Positions 16,468 through 25,025 of a stretch of DNA of 64,000 nt are shown here, in pieces. Location of the stretch: positions 1-64,000 of the forward strand of contig NZ_SMKZ01000011.1 of NCBI RefSeq assembly GCF_004349065.1, in the 5' to 3' direction. Numbering within the stretch: the first letter of the stretch is position 1; every line of letters begins with the position of its first letter. The stretch is from Jiangella asiatica (GTDB taxonomy: Bacteria > Actinomycetota > Actinomycetes > Jiangellales > Jiangellaceae). A program made the position numbers and the translations under genes. The notes under the pieces were generated by a model. It had not been told where the DNA came from. It ran no database searches and saw only the letters and a list, made by a program, of their open reading frames with translations.

Positions 16468-19400
16468 TCATCCCTGTCGGGCGTGCTGGATGGTGACGAA
16501 GTCGACGTGGTAGGTGCCGGTCTGGGAGCGGGCCGGCAGCACCAGCCGGTCGATCGACCCGACCGGGTTCATGAACGCGGCGTCGTCGACGACCTGAGCC
16601 CCGTCGACGAACAGGTCGTAACTCTGGTGGCCGACGTCCGCGTCGAGGGTGAAGGTGTACCAGCGGCCCGGCTCGAACGGACCGATGTCGGTGTAGGCGT
16701 TCGGGTCGCGCTGCCGCCAGTAGCGCAGTGCGCCGTTTCCGGCGAACCCGACCTCGGTCGCCAACACGCCCGCCGGGTCGGTGAGCCGCGGCAGGAACGC
16801 GCCGTCGGCCTGATCGGCCCGGGCACGGACGGTGTACCGGAACCTGCTGCTCGATGCCTCGAACCGGAGGGTCGCGCTCAGCCCGTCCACCCCGGTGACG
16901 TCGTCCACCAGGCGCAAGCTGTGACCGTCGCCGTCCGGCGTGAGCTCGACGCTGACCGATCCACCGGTCGCATCGACCTCCCACCCGGCGGGTGGCTGGC
17001 CGACCGGCTCGTCGTCGAAGTCCTCGTCCACCACGGTGTCCCAGCTCACCGGCGGTGGGACGGTCAGCACCGCCGAATGTCCGGCCGGCACACCGTCGAC
17101 CACCGCGGAGACCACGACGTAGAGCGGACGGCTCCGCTCGGCGGGTGTGGGCTGGTGGCGGAACTCGCCGTCGGAGGTTTCGCCGACGGTTCGGAAGGGG
17201 CCTTCGTACCTGGTGCTCACCGCCACCCGGTACGAAGCGGCGGCGTCGACCGGCTGCCATGCCAGGTCCACCCGGTCCGGATCATTGGCGGCCACCGCCA
17301 GGCCCTGGACCCGGCCGAAGTCGTCGGTGAGCCCGATCTTTTCGGTGTCGATCGGCTGGAAGCCGAGGTCGAGTGCGGGTGAGTTCGGCTGCAGCCGGTA
17401 GTCGTGGTTCTCCGGGTCGACGAACAGCGGGTCGGCGGTGACGGAGTTCTGGTCGTAGCGCCCGTCCAGCAGCGTCCGCCAGTTCGCCAACGTGTCGTCG
17501 CCGGGGATGTTGGTGACGACGTACTCGCCGGTCGGTGAGTAGAACAGGTTGTGATCCGACGCCTGCACCCACGGTGGGTCCGTGGCCGGGAACCAGCCGC
17601 CGGCGAACTGGTACAGGTTCAGCGGCCCATGTGCCGCGTAGATGATGTTGTGATCCCACTGGTGTTCCCGCACCGGGACGTTCAGCCACTGCCCGGAGAT
17701 GATGCCGACAGTGCTGGTGCCGGTGGTCGACGTCACGAGGACGTTGTTGGTGATCCGGTTGCCGAACCCTTTGGCGTAGATGGTCAGGTTGGAGCCGGGA
17801 CCGTTCACGTCGTGCACGATGTTGTTCTCGATCAGGGCGTAGCTCGTGTCGTCGTCGAGGTAGATCCCTTCGTACAGCAGCGAGGCGTGCACGCCCGGCA
17901 CGCCTTCCACGTGGTGGATGTAGTTGTTGTCCACAACCGTTCCCGTGCCGACGCCCTTGAACGAGATGGCGCCGCCGTCCTCGGTCTGCTGCAGCACGTT
18001 GTGGATGTGGTTGAAGGAGATGACGTTGTCGCGTGAGGTGAGCAGGTCGAAGTGGTTCTCCCACGTGATCTCCGGACCGTCGTAGGTGTCCGGGAGGTGG
18101 TCGGCCATCTCGCTGCCGATCAGGCCCTTCCCACCGATGCCGTAGCGGGCCTGGTCGTGCACGTGATTGTGGCTGATCAGGTTGTCGCCACTCTGGTTGA
18201 TGAAGATCCCGCTGCCGTGCCCGACCAACCGCCCGCCGTGGTGGATGTGGTTGTCGACGATGGTGTGGTCGCGGTTGTCGTAGACCTGGGCACCCTCGTC
18301 GTCGACGATCCCCGCTCGGACGCCGGTCAGGATGACCCCGTGGTAGCCGTACTCATGGATCTCGTTGCCGGTGACCGTGACACCACGCGAGTACTGGTCG
18401 ATGGAGATGCCGCTGAACCCAGCGTTCTTGATCTCCAGATCACGCAGGACGACGTTCTCGCTGTTCTCCAGCCGGACCGTCCCGTGCCGGTTCCGTTCGG
18501 CCGGCCGGTTCCAGACCCGCCCGCGCCCGGTCGCGGTCTCGTCCGACGACGCCTCCTCCGTCTCCATGAAGTAGTCGGTGAACCCGGAACCGTCGAAGCC
18601 GAGGCCCTCGACGACGACGTCGTGGACGCGCTGGTCCGGGCTCGTGCCACGCAGAACGAAGACATCCTGCACGGTCGGCGCCACGATGGTCTGCCGGTTC
18701 AGCGGGACACTGGTGTCGGCGGGCCAGTAGTAGACGTAGCCCTCGTCGCGGTCCAGGTACCATTCGCCGGGCTGGTCCAGCGCCTCGGCGAAGCCCTCCA
18801 GCCGGTAGTGGCTGCCCTGGTTGAGGGCCTGGAGCGCCTCGGAGGTCAGGGTGGCGACCCGATCGTCCCGGTCGATGGACTCCAGCCGGATCGTGTTGGA
18901 GAACCAGTCGCGGGTGCCGTAGACGTACACCTGCACCGACCGCGGATCGGCGATGCTGTCCACGACGCCGGCCTCTGCCTGCGTGTAGCGGAACCGCAGC
19001 TGCCGGTCCTCCGGGGCGATCACCGGATTGGGCGAGCCCGCCCGGTAGTAGCCGCTGTTGGGCGAGCGGGCCAGGGTCGCACGCTCGCCGCCGACGAACA
19101 ACTGATTGAACGTCCAGTCGCCGGCAGCTACCTCGGGCACGTGCGCCCGCCAGACGTCCCGCGTGTGTGGATGCCAGCCATTGATCGGGCGGCCGCCCAC
19201 GACGACGGGCCGCTCCCCCGGCTCGTTGGTGTAGACCACCTGGTGCCCGTCCCGGCCGGAGTCGCGCTCGTCCAGCCGCAACGGTTCGTCCAGGTAATAT
19301 GTGCCGCCGCCCAGCCGCACCACGACGTCACCGGTCATGCCGCCGGCGATCAGCTCCCGCACCGCGTCCCGGGCCCGTTCGAGGCTCTGGAACGGCTGAT

Positions 19401-19548
19401 CGGCCGAACCGGTGCCCGCGTCGTCGCCGTCGGGCGAGACGTAGACCTGGGTCGCCCCGTCCCCCTGGACGCCGCCGGCCGGCCCGGCCGAGCCCGCGCC
19501 CAGAGTTGCTGCCAGCACTGCGGCGAGTGCCAGTCTCAGAGTTCGCAT
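16468..19548 (-). CDS. secreted beta-helix protein, GH141-like, with Fn3-like and LamG-like domains
   Basis: 1026 aa from the ATG at 19548 (GGAGG 7 nt upstream). Signal peptide MRTLRLALAAVLAATLGAGS. The N-terminus has the GH141-type signature: QVYVSPDGDDAGTG, SLERARDAVREL, VVVRLGGGTYYLDEPL, DERDSGRDGHQ and NEPGERPVVVGGRPINGW. A long right-handed beta-helix follows (ENVVLRDLEIKNAGFSGISI, NHIHHGGRLVGHGSGIFINQ, NYIHHVEGVPG). C-terminal to it are an Fn3-like module (DAAASYRVAVSTRYEGPF) and a concanavalin/LamG-like sandwich (VDEDFDDEPVGQPPAGWEV to YHVDFVTI), which probably binds glycan. It lacks the Ig-like part of the paralogues at 21834 and 25026. It sits 16 nt after one fucosidase gene and 50 nt before another. 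Confidence 0.78.
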   Translation of the reverse strand: MRTLRLALAAVLAATLGAGSAGPAGGVQGDGATQVYVSPDGDDAGTGSADQPFQSLERARDAVRELIAGGMTGDVVVRLGGGTYYLDEPLRLDERDSGRDGHQVVYTNEPGERPVVVGGRPINGWHPHTRDVWRAHVPEVAAGDWTFNQLFVGGERATLARSPNSGYYRAGSPNPVIAPEDRQLRFRYTQAEAGVVDSIADPRSVQVYVYGTRDWFSNTIRLESIDRDDRVATLTSEALQALNQGSHYRLEGFAEALDQPGEWYLDRDEGYVYYWPADTSVPLNRQTIVAPTVQDVFVLRGTSPDQRVHDVVVEGLGFDGSGFTDYFMETEEASSDETATGRGRVWNRPAERNRHGTVRLENSENVVLRDLEIKNAGFSGISIDQYSRGVTVTGNEIHEYGYHGVILTGVRAGIVDDEGAQVYDNRDHTIVDNHIHHGGRLVGHGSGIFINQSGDNLISHNHVHDQARYGIGGKGLIGSEMADHLPDTYDGPEITWENHFDLLTSRDNVISFNHIHNVLQQTEDGGAISFKGVGTGTVVDNNYIHHVEGVPGVHASLLYEGIYLDDDTSYALIENNIVHDVNGPGSNLTIYAKGFGNRITNNVLVTSTTGTSTVGIISGQWLNVPVREHQWDHNIIYAAHGPLNLYQFAGGWFPATDPPWVQASDHNLFYSPTGEYVVTNIPGDDTLANWRTLLDGRYDQNSVTADPLFVDPENHDYRLQPNSPALDLGFQPIDTEKIGLTDDFGRVQGLAVAANDPDRVDLAWQPVDAAASYRVAVSTRYEGPFRTVGETSDGEFRHQPTPAERSRPLYVVVSAVVDGVPAGHSAVLTVPPPVSWDTVVDEDFDDEPVGQPPAGWEVDATGGSVSVELTPDGDGHSLRLVDDVTGVDGLSATLRFEASSSRFRYTVRARADQADGAFLPRLTDPAGVLATEVGFAGNGALRYWRQRDPNAYTDIGPFEPGRWYTFTLDADVGHQSYDLFVDGAQVVDDAAFMNPVGSIDRLVLPARSQTGTYHVDFVTIQHARQG

Positions 19549-19564
19549 GTCCCTACCTCCGCGG

Positions 19565-21799
19565 TCATAGGGCTGGCTCGGGGGTGACGATGAAGGCGTC
19601 CAGGCCGATCCAGGTGTTCGTGGCGGCCGGGTTCTTCGTTCCGGTGACCTCGATCCGGACCGTGTGCGCGCCGGGCGCCAGGCCCGTGGTCTCCCAGACG
19701 ACGACCTGGTCCTGGCGCGTCGGACTGTAGGTGTCGACAAGGTGCGGTTCGCCGCCGTCGACGGAGATGGCGGCGATCCCGTGCCCCGGCCGGGTCTGCG
19801 CCAGCACCGCCACGCCGGTCCCCTCGAACGTCAGCTCAGCAGCGGAACCGGCCGTGCGGGAGACGTGCCGGGTGCCGTTGTAGCCATCGCTCGCGCCACC
19901 GGGCTCCCAGCTGCCGGTGTAAGTGATCGCGCTGTCGTTGCTGCACCGGTTGCCCGAGTCGTCGAAGACGAGGCGCCCGTCGGGGAGAACCTCGTACGGT
20001 CCACCGGGGTCGAACGGCGCAGGGACAGCCAACGGGACGAATCGGTCGAGACCGACCCAGGAGTCGGTCGCCTCGTCGTGATGCTGCCCGGTGACCTCGA
20101 CGGTCAGGGTGTGCTGCCCCGGGTCGAGGACGTCGCGCCGATAGACGATCTGATCGCGTCCGGCTTCTGGCCGGTACAGATCCACCAGCTCCGGTTCGCC
20201 GCCATCCACGCTGACCAGCGCCGTGCCTTGGTCAGGCCCGGTGCTGGCATGGACCTGGACACCAGTCCCGGAGAAGGCGATGGTCGCGACGTCGCCGGCG
20301 TACCGGGACCGATGGATGCTGTCGTTGAACGCGCCGGCGAACGGCACGCTCGGCGGCAGCCGGGGTACCGCCTGCAGGTGGGCCGGACGAGCCAGGGCCT
20401 GCCAGCTGCCGTCATAACGGACCGTGTCAGCTGTGTCGTCTACGCCCCCGTACGCCTTGAACTCCACCACTCCGGCGTCGTCGGCCGCCCCCTCGAGCAC
20501 CAGCCGCAGGCTCGCCGTCGTGACGGCGCGGAATTCGTCGGTCTGAGTCGGGTACGAGGGCATGCCGCCAGTCCAGGCCGTCCGCCACGATCCGTCCGCG
20601 TCCTGGTATTGGATCTCGTAACCGGACACCGCGGTCCCGGCGGTGAACTGGACGGCCGTGTGGTCGATTGTCATGGGTTCGGCGAGGTCGACCTGCAGCC
20701 ATGCGTCACCGGTGGCCGGAGCCTGCCAGTGCGTCTGGGCCAGCAGATCCGTGGCATGGCTGGCGGGATGGGCGTCGGTCTCACCGCTGGCCGTGGTGGC
20801 CGCGTCGGCGAGGATGTCGTCCCCCCGCAGCCGGTCCCCGATCGCCTCCAGCAGCCGGACACTGGCCGATGGCAGCTGACCGGTCGGGCCGGGCGAGACG
20901 TTCAAGGACAGGGTGGCACCCAGGAACCGGGTGTAGGACACCATGGAGACGACCTCGTCCGTGTCGGCCCGCGGGGGTCGGTCGGACGCCTGCCACCACT
21001 CCGGGCCACCGGACACGTTGTAGGCCTGCTCCGCCGGCTCCTGGTACCCGCAGGGCACGATCTCGTCCGGTCCGAGGAACGGGCGGACGTCCGCGGCTTC
21101 CGGCGTGGCCAGGTTGTTCGGGAAGTTGGGAAGGAAGGCGGTGTCCGGGGAGACCGTGTGCACGTGGTCGGCCAGCTCGGGAAGCTGTTCGTCATCGATG
21201 GGCGCGATGTCGAGCCACAGCGCCTCGATCGGGCCGTAGCCGGTGAGCAGTTCGGTGATCTGGTTCTTGGCGTAGGCCAGGTACTCCGGGGACTCGGTGA
21301 TGCGGTCCGGATTCTGGGTGACGAACCCACCGGGTTCCATCTTGTCCAGCCACGAGTAGTAGAGCGCCACCTTCAGACCATGGTCACGCGCGGCGTCGAC
21401 GACCTCTCCGACGACGTCGGTCTCAGGGTCGGAACTGTGGTGGACGCCGTAGTCGGTGTACTCACTTGGCCACATCACGAAGCCGTCGTGGTGCTTGGTG
21501 GTGAGCAGGACGTAGGTCGCGCCGGACGCCGCGATGGCGTCCATCCACTGGTCAGGGTCGAAGTCCGGCGGGTCGTACACGGTCGGCGGAACGTCCTGCG
21601 GGTCGTAGTCCCACGGAGTGCGGCCGACGAAGGTCGCGAGCCCGTAATGCATGAATACGCCGTAGCCCATGGACACGTACGCCGCGCCCGGCGAATCGCC
21701 GCCGGGATCGGCCGCTGCAGCCGGTGGCAGTGCCGCAGCAGCCAGCACCGCGGCGAGACCCAGCCGCCACCTCGTTCGTGGACTCCGTTGTCTGGCCAT
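19565..21799 (-). CDS. secreted GH29 alpha-L-fucosidase with F5/8C domain and two repeated C-terminal modules
   Basis: 744 aa. Signal peptide WRLGLAAVLAAAALPPAAAA. Barrel motifs: GYGVFMHYGLATFVGRTPWD, TTKHHDGFVMWPSEYTDYGV and EALWLDIAP with Asp197 as expected nucleophile. An F5/8C-type domain (DLLAQTHWQAPATGDAWLQV, VVEFKAYGG) and two copies of the operon's C-terminal module follow, the second ending TNTWIGLDAFIVTP. Architecture matches the enzymes at 14138 and 34851. AGGAGGAG precedes the ATG. The order beta-helix gene, fucosidase, beta-helix gene, fucosidase (25026 back to 14138) suggests amplification of beta-helix/fucosidase pairs. Confidence 0.88.
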   Translation of the reverse strand: MARQRSPRTRWRLGLAAVLAAAALPPAAAADPGGDSPGAAYVSMGYGVFMHYGLATFVGRTPWDYDPQDVPPTVYDPPDFDPDQWMDAIAASGATYVLLTTKHHDGFVMWPSEYTDYGVHHSSDPETDVVGEVVDAARDHGLKVALYYSWLDKMEPGGFVTQNPDRITESPEYLAYAKNQITELLTGYGPIEALWLDIAPIDDEQLPELADHVHTVSPDTAFLPNFPNNLATPEAADVRPFLGPDEIVPCGYQEPAEQAYNVSGGPEWWQASDRPPRADTDEVVSMVSYTRFLGATLSLNVSPGPTGQLPSASVRLLEAIGDRLRGDDILADAATTASGETDAHPASHATDLLAQTHWQAPATGDAWLQVDLAEPMTIDHTAVQFTAGTAVSGYEIQYQDADGSWRTAWTGGMPSYPTQTDEFRAVTTASLRLVLEGAADDAGVVEFKAYGGVDDTADTVRYDGSWQALARPAHLQAVPRLPPSVPFAGAFNDSIHRSRYAGDVATIAFSGTGVQVHASTGPDQGTALVSVDGGEPELVDLYRPEAGRDQIVYRRDVLDPGQHTLTVEVTGQHHDEATDSWVGLDRFVPLAVPAPFDPGGPYEVLPDGRLVFDDSGNRCSNDSAITYTGSWEPGGASDGYNGTRHVSRTAGSAAELTFEGTGVAVLAQTRPGHGIAAISVDGGEPHLVDTYSPTRQDQVVVWETTGLAPGAHTVRIEVTGTKNPAATNTWIGLDAFIVTPEPAL

Positions 21800-21833
21800 G
21801 TCTCCTCCTGCATGTCGGGGAAACCGGGGCGGT

Positions 21834-24800
21834 TCAGGGGGTGACGACGACGGCGTCGATCACCACCCAGGCGTTCGACGCCGCCGGGTCGGCGTCCCCG
21901 CTGACCTCGACCCGCACCGTGTGCTCCCCCGCCGGCAGCTCGGACCGCTCCCACGCCAGCACCCGCTCCTGCGCCGTGGCGCTGTAGGTGTCGACCTCCT
22001 CGGCCGGACCGCCGTCCACCGACACCAACGCGATGCCATGCCCGGGACGCAGCTGGGTCATCAACGCGACTCCGGTGCCCTGGAACGTCAACTCAGCGGC
22101 CGCGCCCCGTGCGTTCGAGTAGTGCCGCGTGCCGCCGTACGCCCCGTCCCAGGCACCCGACGCCCACGCCCCGGAGTAGGTGATCCGGGCGCCCTCGGGG
22201 CATTGGCCGCCGCTGTCGTCGTAGACGATTCGGCCGTCGGGCAGGACGTTCTCGCAGCCGGTCGCGGCCCGCTCCTTGAACGCCTCGAGGTCGCGGTTCA
22301 GCTTGCGTGCCTCGGCGTCGATCCGAGACTGGGCGGCATCGGCGTCGTCGAGCAGGCTGCGGGCGCTCGCCACTCGGCTCGCCAGTGTGTCGATGGCCTG
22401 CTGCGGGTACTCACCCGGTCCGGTTCCGGGTTCGGCGGCGGCCAGCAGTGCCTCGCCGTGGTCGGCCAGGGCCCGTAGCGCCGCGTTGTCCACGCCGACG
22501 GTCACGACGATGCTCGTGGCCGCGTCCGCACCGTCGAGCGTGGCGGAGACGGCGATCTCGGCGCTGCCCGCGGCGACCGCGTGCACCACACCGTCGTCGT
22601 CCACCGTGGCGACGTCCGGGTCACTGGAGCTGTAGTTCACCGGCGCCCTCGCGAGGTCGGCGACGTAGCCGTTCTCGGTGCGCCCGCTGACCTGGAGCGG
22701 GACGCTGCCGCTGTGGCCCAGCCGGATCGCGCTGAACTGCTCACCGGCTCGGACGAACAGCCGCTCCAGCGGGTCGGTGGCCGGTGCGTGCGGGAAGTCG
22801 GCCGTCAGCCCGGGAGCTGCGGGGTCGAGCTGGGTGAAGCCCGTCGCCGCGACCAGCGACCCGGGCCGCATGCGGAAGTCGTCCTGCGCGGGGTCGTAGA
22901 ACATCGGGTCGGCGGACAGGCTGTTCAGCTCGAAGCCGGCCGACTGGTAGGGCCGCAGGAAGTCCGGCCCCCAGCTGGCGTCGGCCGTGGAGTAGTACGT
23001 GTTGAAGTCGCTGTCGGTGTCGGTCAGCCGCGGCACGGGCGGGCGGTACGACGGCCCTTCCTGCAGGATCCGCTGGCCGGCCTGGGTGGAGTAGTAGACG
23101 TTGTGCCGCAGCTTCGACCCGGTTGCCGGCGGCAGGATGAGCCGCAGGTACGCGGGTGGGTCGGCGAGCTCGGCGATGACGTTGTTCGTCATGTCGTTGC
23201 GCTGCTTGTGTGCCAGCCCGCCGCCGTGCGCGAGGCCGGCGATGACGTTCTCGGTGAACAGCGTGCCGTACTGGTGGTCGTCGGTGCGGTAGGCGTATTC
23301 GATGTTCGGCGAGTCGATGTCGTGGATGTAGTTGCGCCGCACGACGTTACCGAGCGCCGCGCCGGACACGTAGATGGCGTTGCCGTCGTGGAAGGTGGTC
23401 ATGACCTGCGAGATGTCGTTGTACTCGACGACGTTGTCGCGTCCGTACAGGAACGGCTCGTAGGAGAAGTAGTCGGTGACCTCCCAGCCGGTGGGTGGCA
23501 CGTCGGTGACCGCCCCGATCTCGTCCCACCGGATGGTGCCGGCTGCCTCGGCGGTCGGCTGGGTGGGGTCGAACCGGATCCGGCCGCTGACGGCGATGCC
23601 GGTGTAGGGCACGTGGTGGACCAGGTTGTGGGCGATGCGGTTGCTCCCGCTCTGCCAGGCCCAGATCGCGATGCCGTGCGGGTAGAGGCGACCCACGTCG
23701 CGGACCTCGTTGTTCTCGACCAGGTTGTGGTGGTTGGCGTCCTTGGTACCGCCGCCGTAGCCGGCCAGGATGATCCCGGACGCGCCGACGTCGTGCACGA
23801 GGTTCCCGGAGAACCGGTTGTGGTGACAGGTGAGGTCGCACCGGATCGCGTTCTGTCCACTCTGGGTGAAGATCGAGTCCTCGACCGCGCTGTGTGCCAC
23901 GCCGCGGAACCGGATCAGCGCGTTGCCGCGGTCCTGCAGATCCCAGGCATGCTGCAGGTCACGGCCGAGGTAGTGCGCGGGGTAGGTGTCGCGGTCGGCC
24001 TGGGTGAACGTCAGGCCGCGGAACACCAGGTGGGTCACCGGCGTGTCCTCGGGGCCGTCGTAGTCGATGTCGCCCTCGACCAGCACCAGCTCGGTCAGCA
24101 GCGGCGCGCGCACATCGCCGGGCCTGCCGTCGGCCGGCCAGTAGTAGACCGTGCCGGTCTGCGAGTTCAGCACCCATTCGCCGGGAGTGTCGAGCACGTC
24201 GATCACGTTCTCGATCGAGGCCGACCGGGCCTGCCGGTTCGCGCCCAACTGATAGCGTCCCGGCACCGCGGTGGTCGCCACGTTGCCCACCTCGTCGACC
24301 GACGCCAGCGGCAGGATGTTGACCATCCAGTGGCGTGGTGAGATGACCAGCTCGACGTCGCTCAGATTCGGCCAGTTCCGCAGCGCGCCGGCGGGGAAGC
24401 GCAGCTCCTGCGGCGTCCCCTCCGCCGTCGGTGCGAACGACGCGCCCCGAGCCCGGGGCACCATCGTCCCGCCATCGTAGAGGGACTTGAACGACCGTCC
24501 TGGCGGCAGGTCCGCCACCCAGACGTGGTCGGCGGCGGCGGCCGGGAGCTCTGCGGGTGGCTCCGCCAGCCGACGCCACCCGTCGATCGCTTGGCCGGAC
24601 GAGATGACCGGCCGCTCCCCGGGGTAGGCGGCGTAGGTGATGGTCTGCTCGGCGCCGCCGGAGTCCGCGGTCCCGAACACCACCGTCTCGTCGAGGGTGT
24701 AGGTGCCGCCGCGCAGATACACGAGGATGTCGCCGACCGGGTTGGCGGCCTTGAACGCCCGCACCGCGTCGCGCGCGCCGGCGAGGCTGCCGAGCGGGTT

Positions 24801-24992
24801 GTCGACGGTGCCGTCGTTCGCGTCGCTGCCGCCGGGCGCGACGTAGAAGGTGCGCACCGGCTCCTCCGCCGGCCCGGCACCCGCCGGCCCGGCACCCGCC
24901 GGCCCGGCACCCGCCGGCCCAGCACCCGCGGGGCCGGCGCTCGGCAGCGCGACGGCAAGGCCGATCAGCAGGATCGTCACGAAGCGGGACAT
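21834..24992 (-). CDS. secreted GH141-like beta-helix protein with Big2-like, helical and C-terminal modules
   Basis: 1052 aa. A signal peptide (SRFVTILLIGLAVALPSAG) is followed at once by a repeated A-G-P-A-G linker. The catalytic-type region has FYVAPGGSDANDGT, SLAGARDAVRAFKAA, DILVYLRGGTYTLDETVVFG and AYPGERPVISSGQAIDGW, then beta-helix coils (HNLVENNEVRDVG, DNVVEYNDISQVM, GNVVRRNYIHDI). After ~764 come a bacterial Ig-like (Big2) domain (PVNYSSSDPDVATVDDDGVV), a FIVAR-like helical segment (~840-905) and one copy of the module shared with the fucosidases (from ~910). It is a full-length paralogue of the next upstream gene and has a nearly identical ribosome-site leader. GH141 membership is by motif; no catalytic residue was assigned. 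Confidence 0.78.
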   Translation of the reverse strand: MSRFVTILLIGLAVALPSAGPAGAGPAGAGPAGAGPAGAGPAEEPVRTFYVAPGGSDANDGTVDNPLGSLAGARDAVRAFKAANPVGDILVYLRGGTYTLDETVVFGTADSGGAEQTITYAAYPGERPVISSGQAIDGWRRLAEPPAELPAAAADHVWVADLPPGRSFKSLYDGGTMVPRARGASFAPTAEGTPQELRFPAGALRNWPNLSDVELVISPRHWMVNILPLASVDEVGNVATTAVPGRYQLGANRQARSASIENVIDVLDTPGEWVLNSQTGTVYYWPADGRPGDVRAPLLTELVLVEGDIDYDGPEDTPVTHLVFRGLTFTQADRDTYPAHYLGRDLQHAWDLQDRGNALIRFRGVAHSAVEDSIFTQSGQNAIRCDLTCHHNRFSGNLVHDVGASGIILAGYGGGTKDANHHNLVENNEVRDVGRLYPHGIAIWAWQSGSNRIAHNLVHHVPYTGIAVSGRIRFDPTQPTAEAAGTIRWDEIGAVTDVPPTGWEVTDYFSYEPFLYGRDNVVEYNDISQVMTTFHDGNAIYVSGAALGNVVRRNYIHDIDSPNIEYAYRTDDHQYGTLFTENVIAGLAHGGGLAHKQRNDMTNNVIAELADPPAYLRLILPPATGSKLRHNVYYSTQAGQRILQEGPSYRPPVPRLTDTDSDFNTYYSTADASWGPDFLRPYQSAGFELNSLSADPMFYDPAQDDFRMRPGSLVAATGFTQLDPAAPGLTADFPHAPATDPLERLFVRAGEQFSAIRLGHSGSVPLQVSGRTENGYVADLARAPVNYSSSDPDVATVDDDGVVHAVAAGSAEIAVSATLDGADAATSIVVTVGVDNAALRALADHGEALLAAAEPGTGPGEYPQQAIDTLASRVASARSLLDDADAAQSRIDAEARKLNRDLEAFKERAATGCENVLPDGRIVYDDSGGQCPEGARITYSGAWASGAWDGAYGGTRHYSNARGAAAELTFQGTGVALMTQLRPGHGIALVSVDGGPAEEVDTYSATAQERVLAWERSELPAGEHTVRVEVSGDADPAASNAWVVIDAVVVTP
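24868..24927 (-). repeat. 15-bp tandem repeat coding an Ala-Gly-Pro linker
   Basis: Four tandem copies of gccggcccggcaccc (the fourth with one change), followed by a degenerate fifth, encode repeated AGPAG just after the signal peptide of the 21834 beta-helix protein. The paralogue at 25026 lacks it, so it expanded after the duplication, probably by slippage. Confidence 0.85.
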
Positions 24993-25025
24993 CGAGCCAC
25001 CTCCGGGGACTGAGGGACGTGCGGG

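Noticed and set aside
16418-17260. An N-terminal extension of the fucosidase at 14138.
   Set aside because: It lies on the beta-helix gene in another frame; the signal peptide and GAGGAG site place the start at 16417.
24868-24927. A CRISPR-like array.
   Set aside because: The 15-bp units are contiguous without spacers and are in frame inside a coding sequence.
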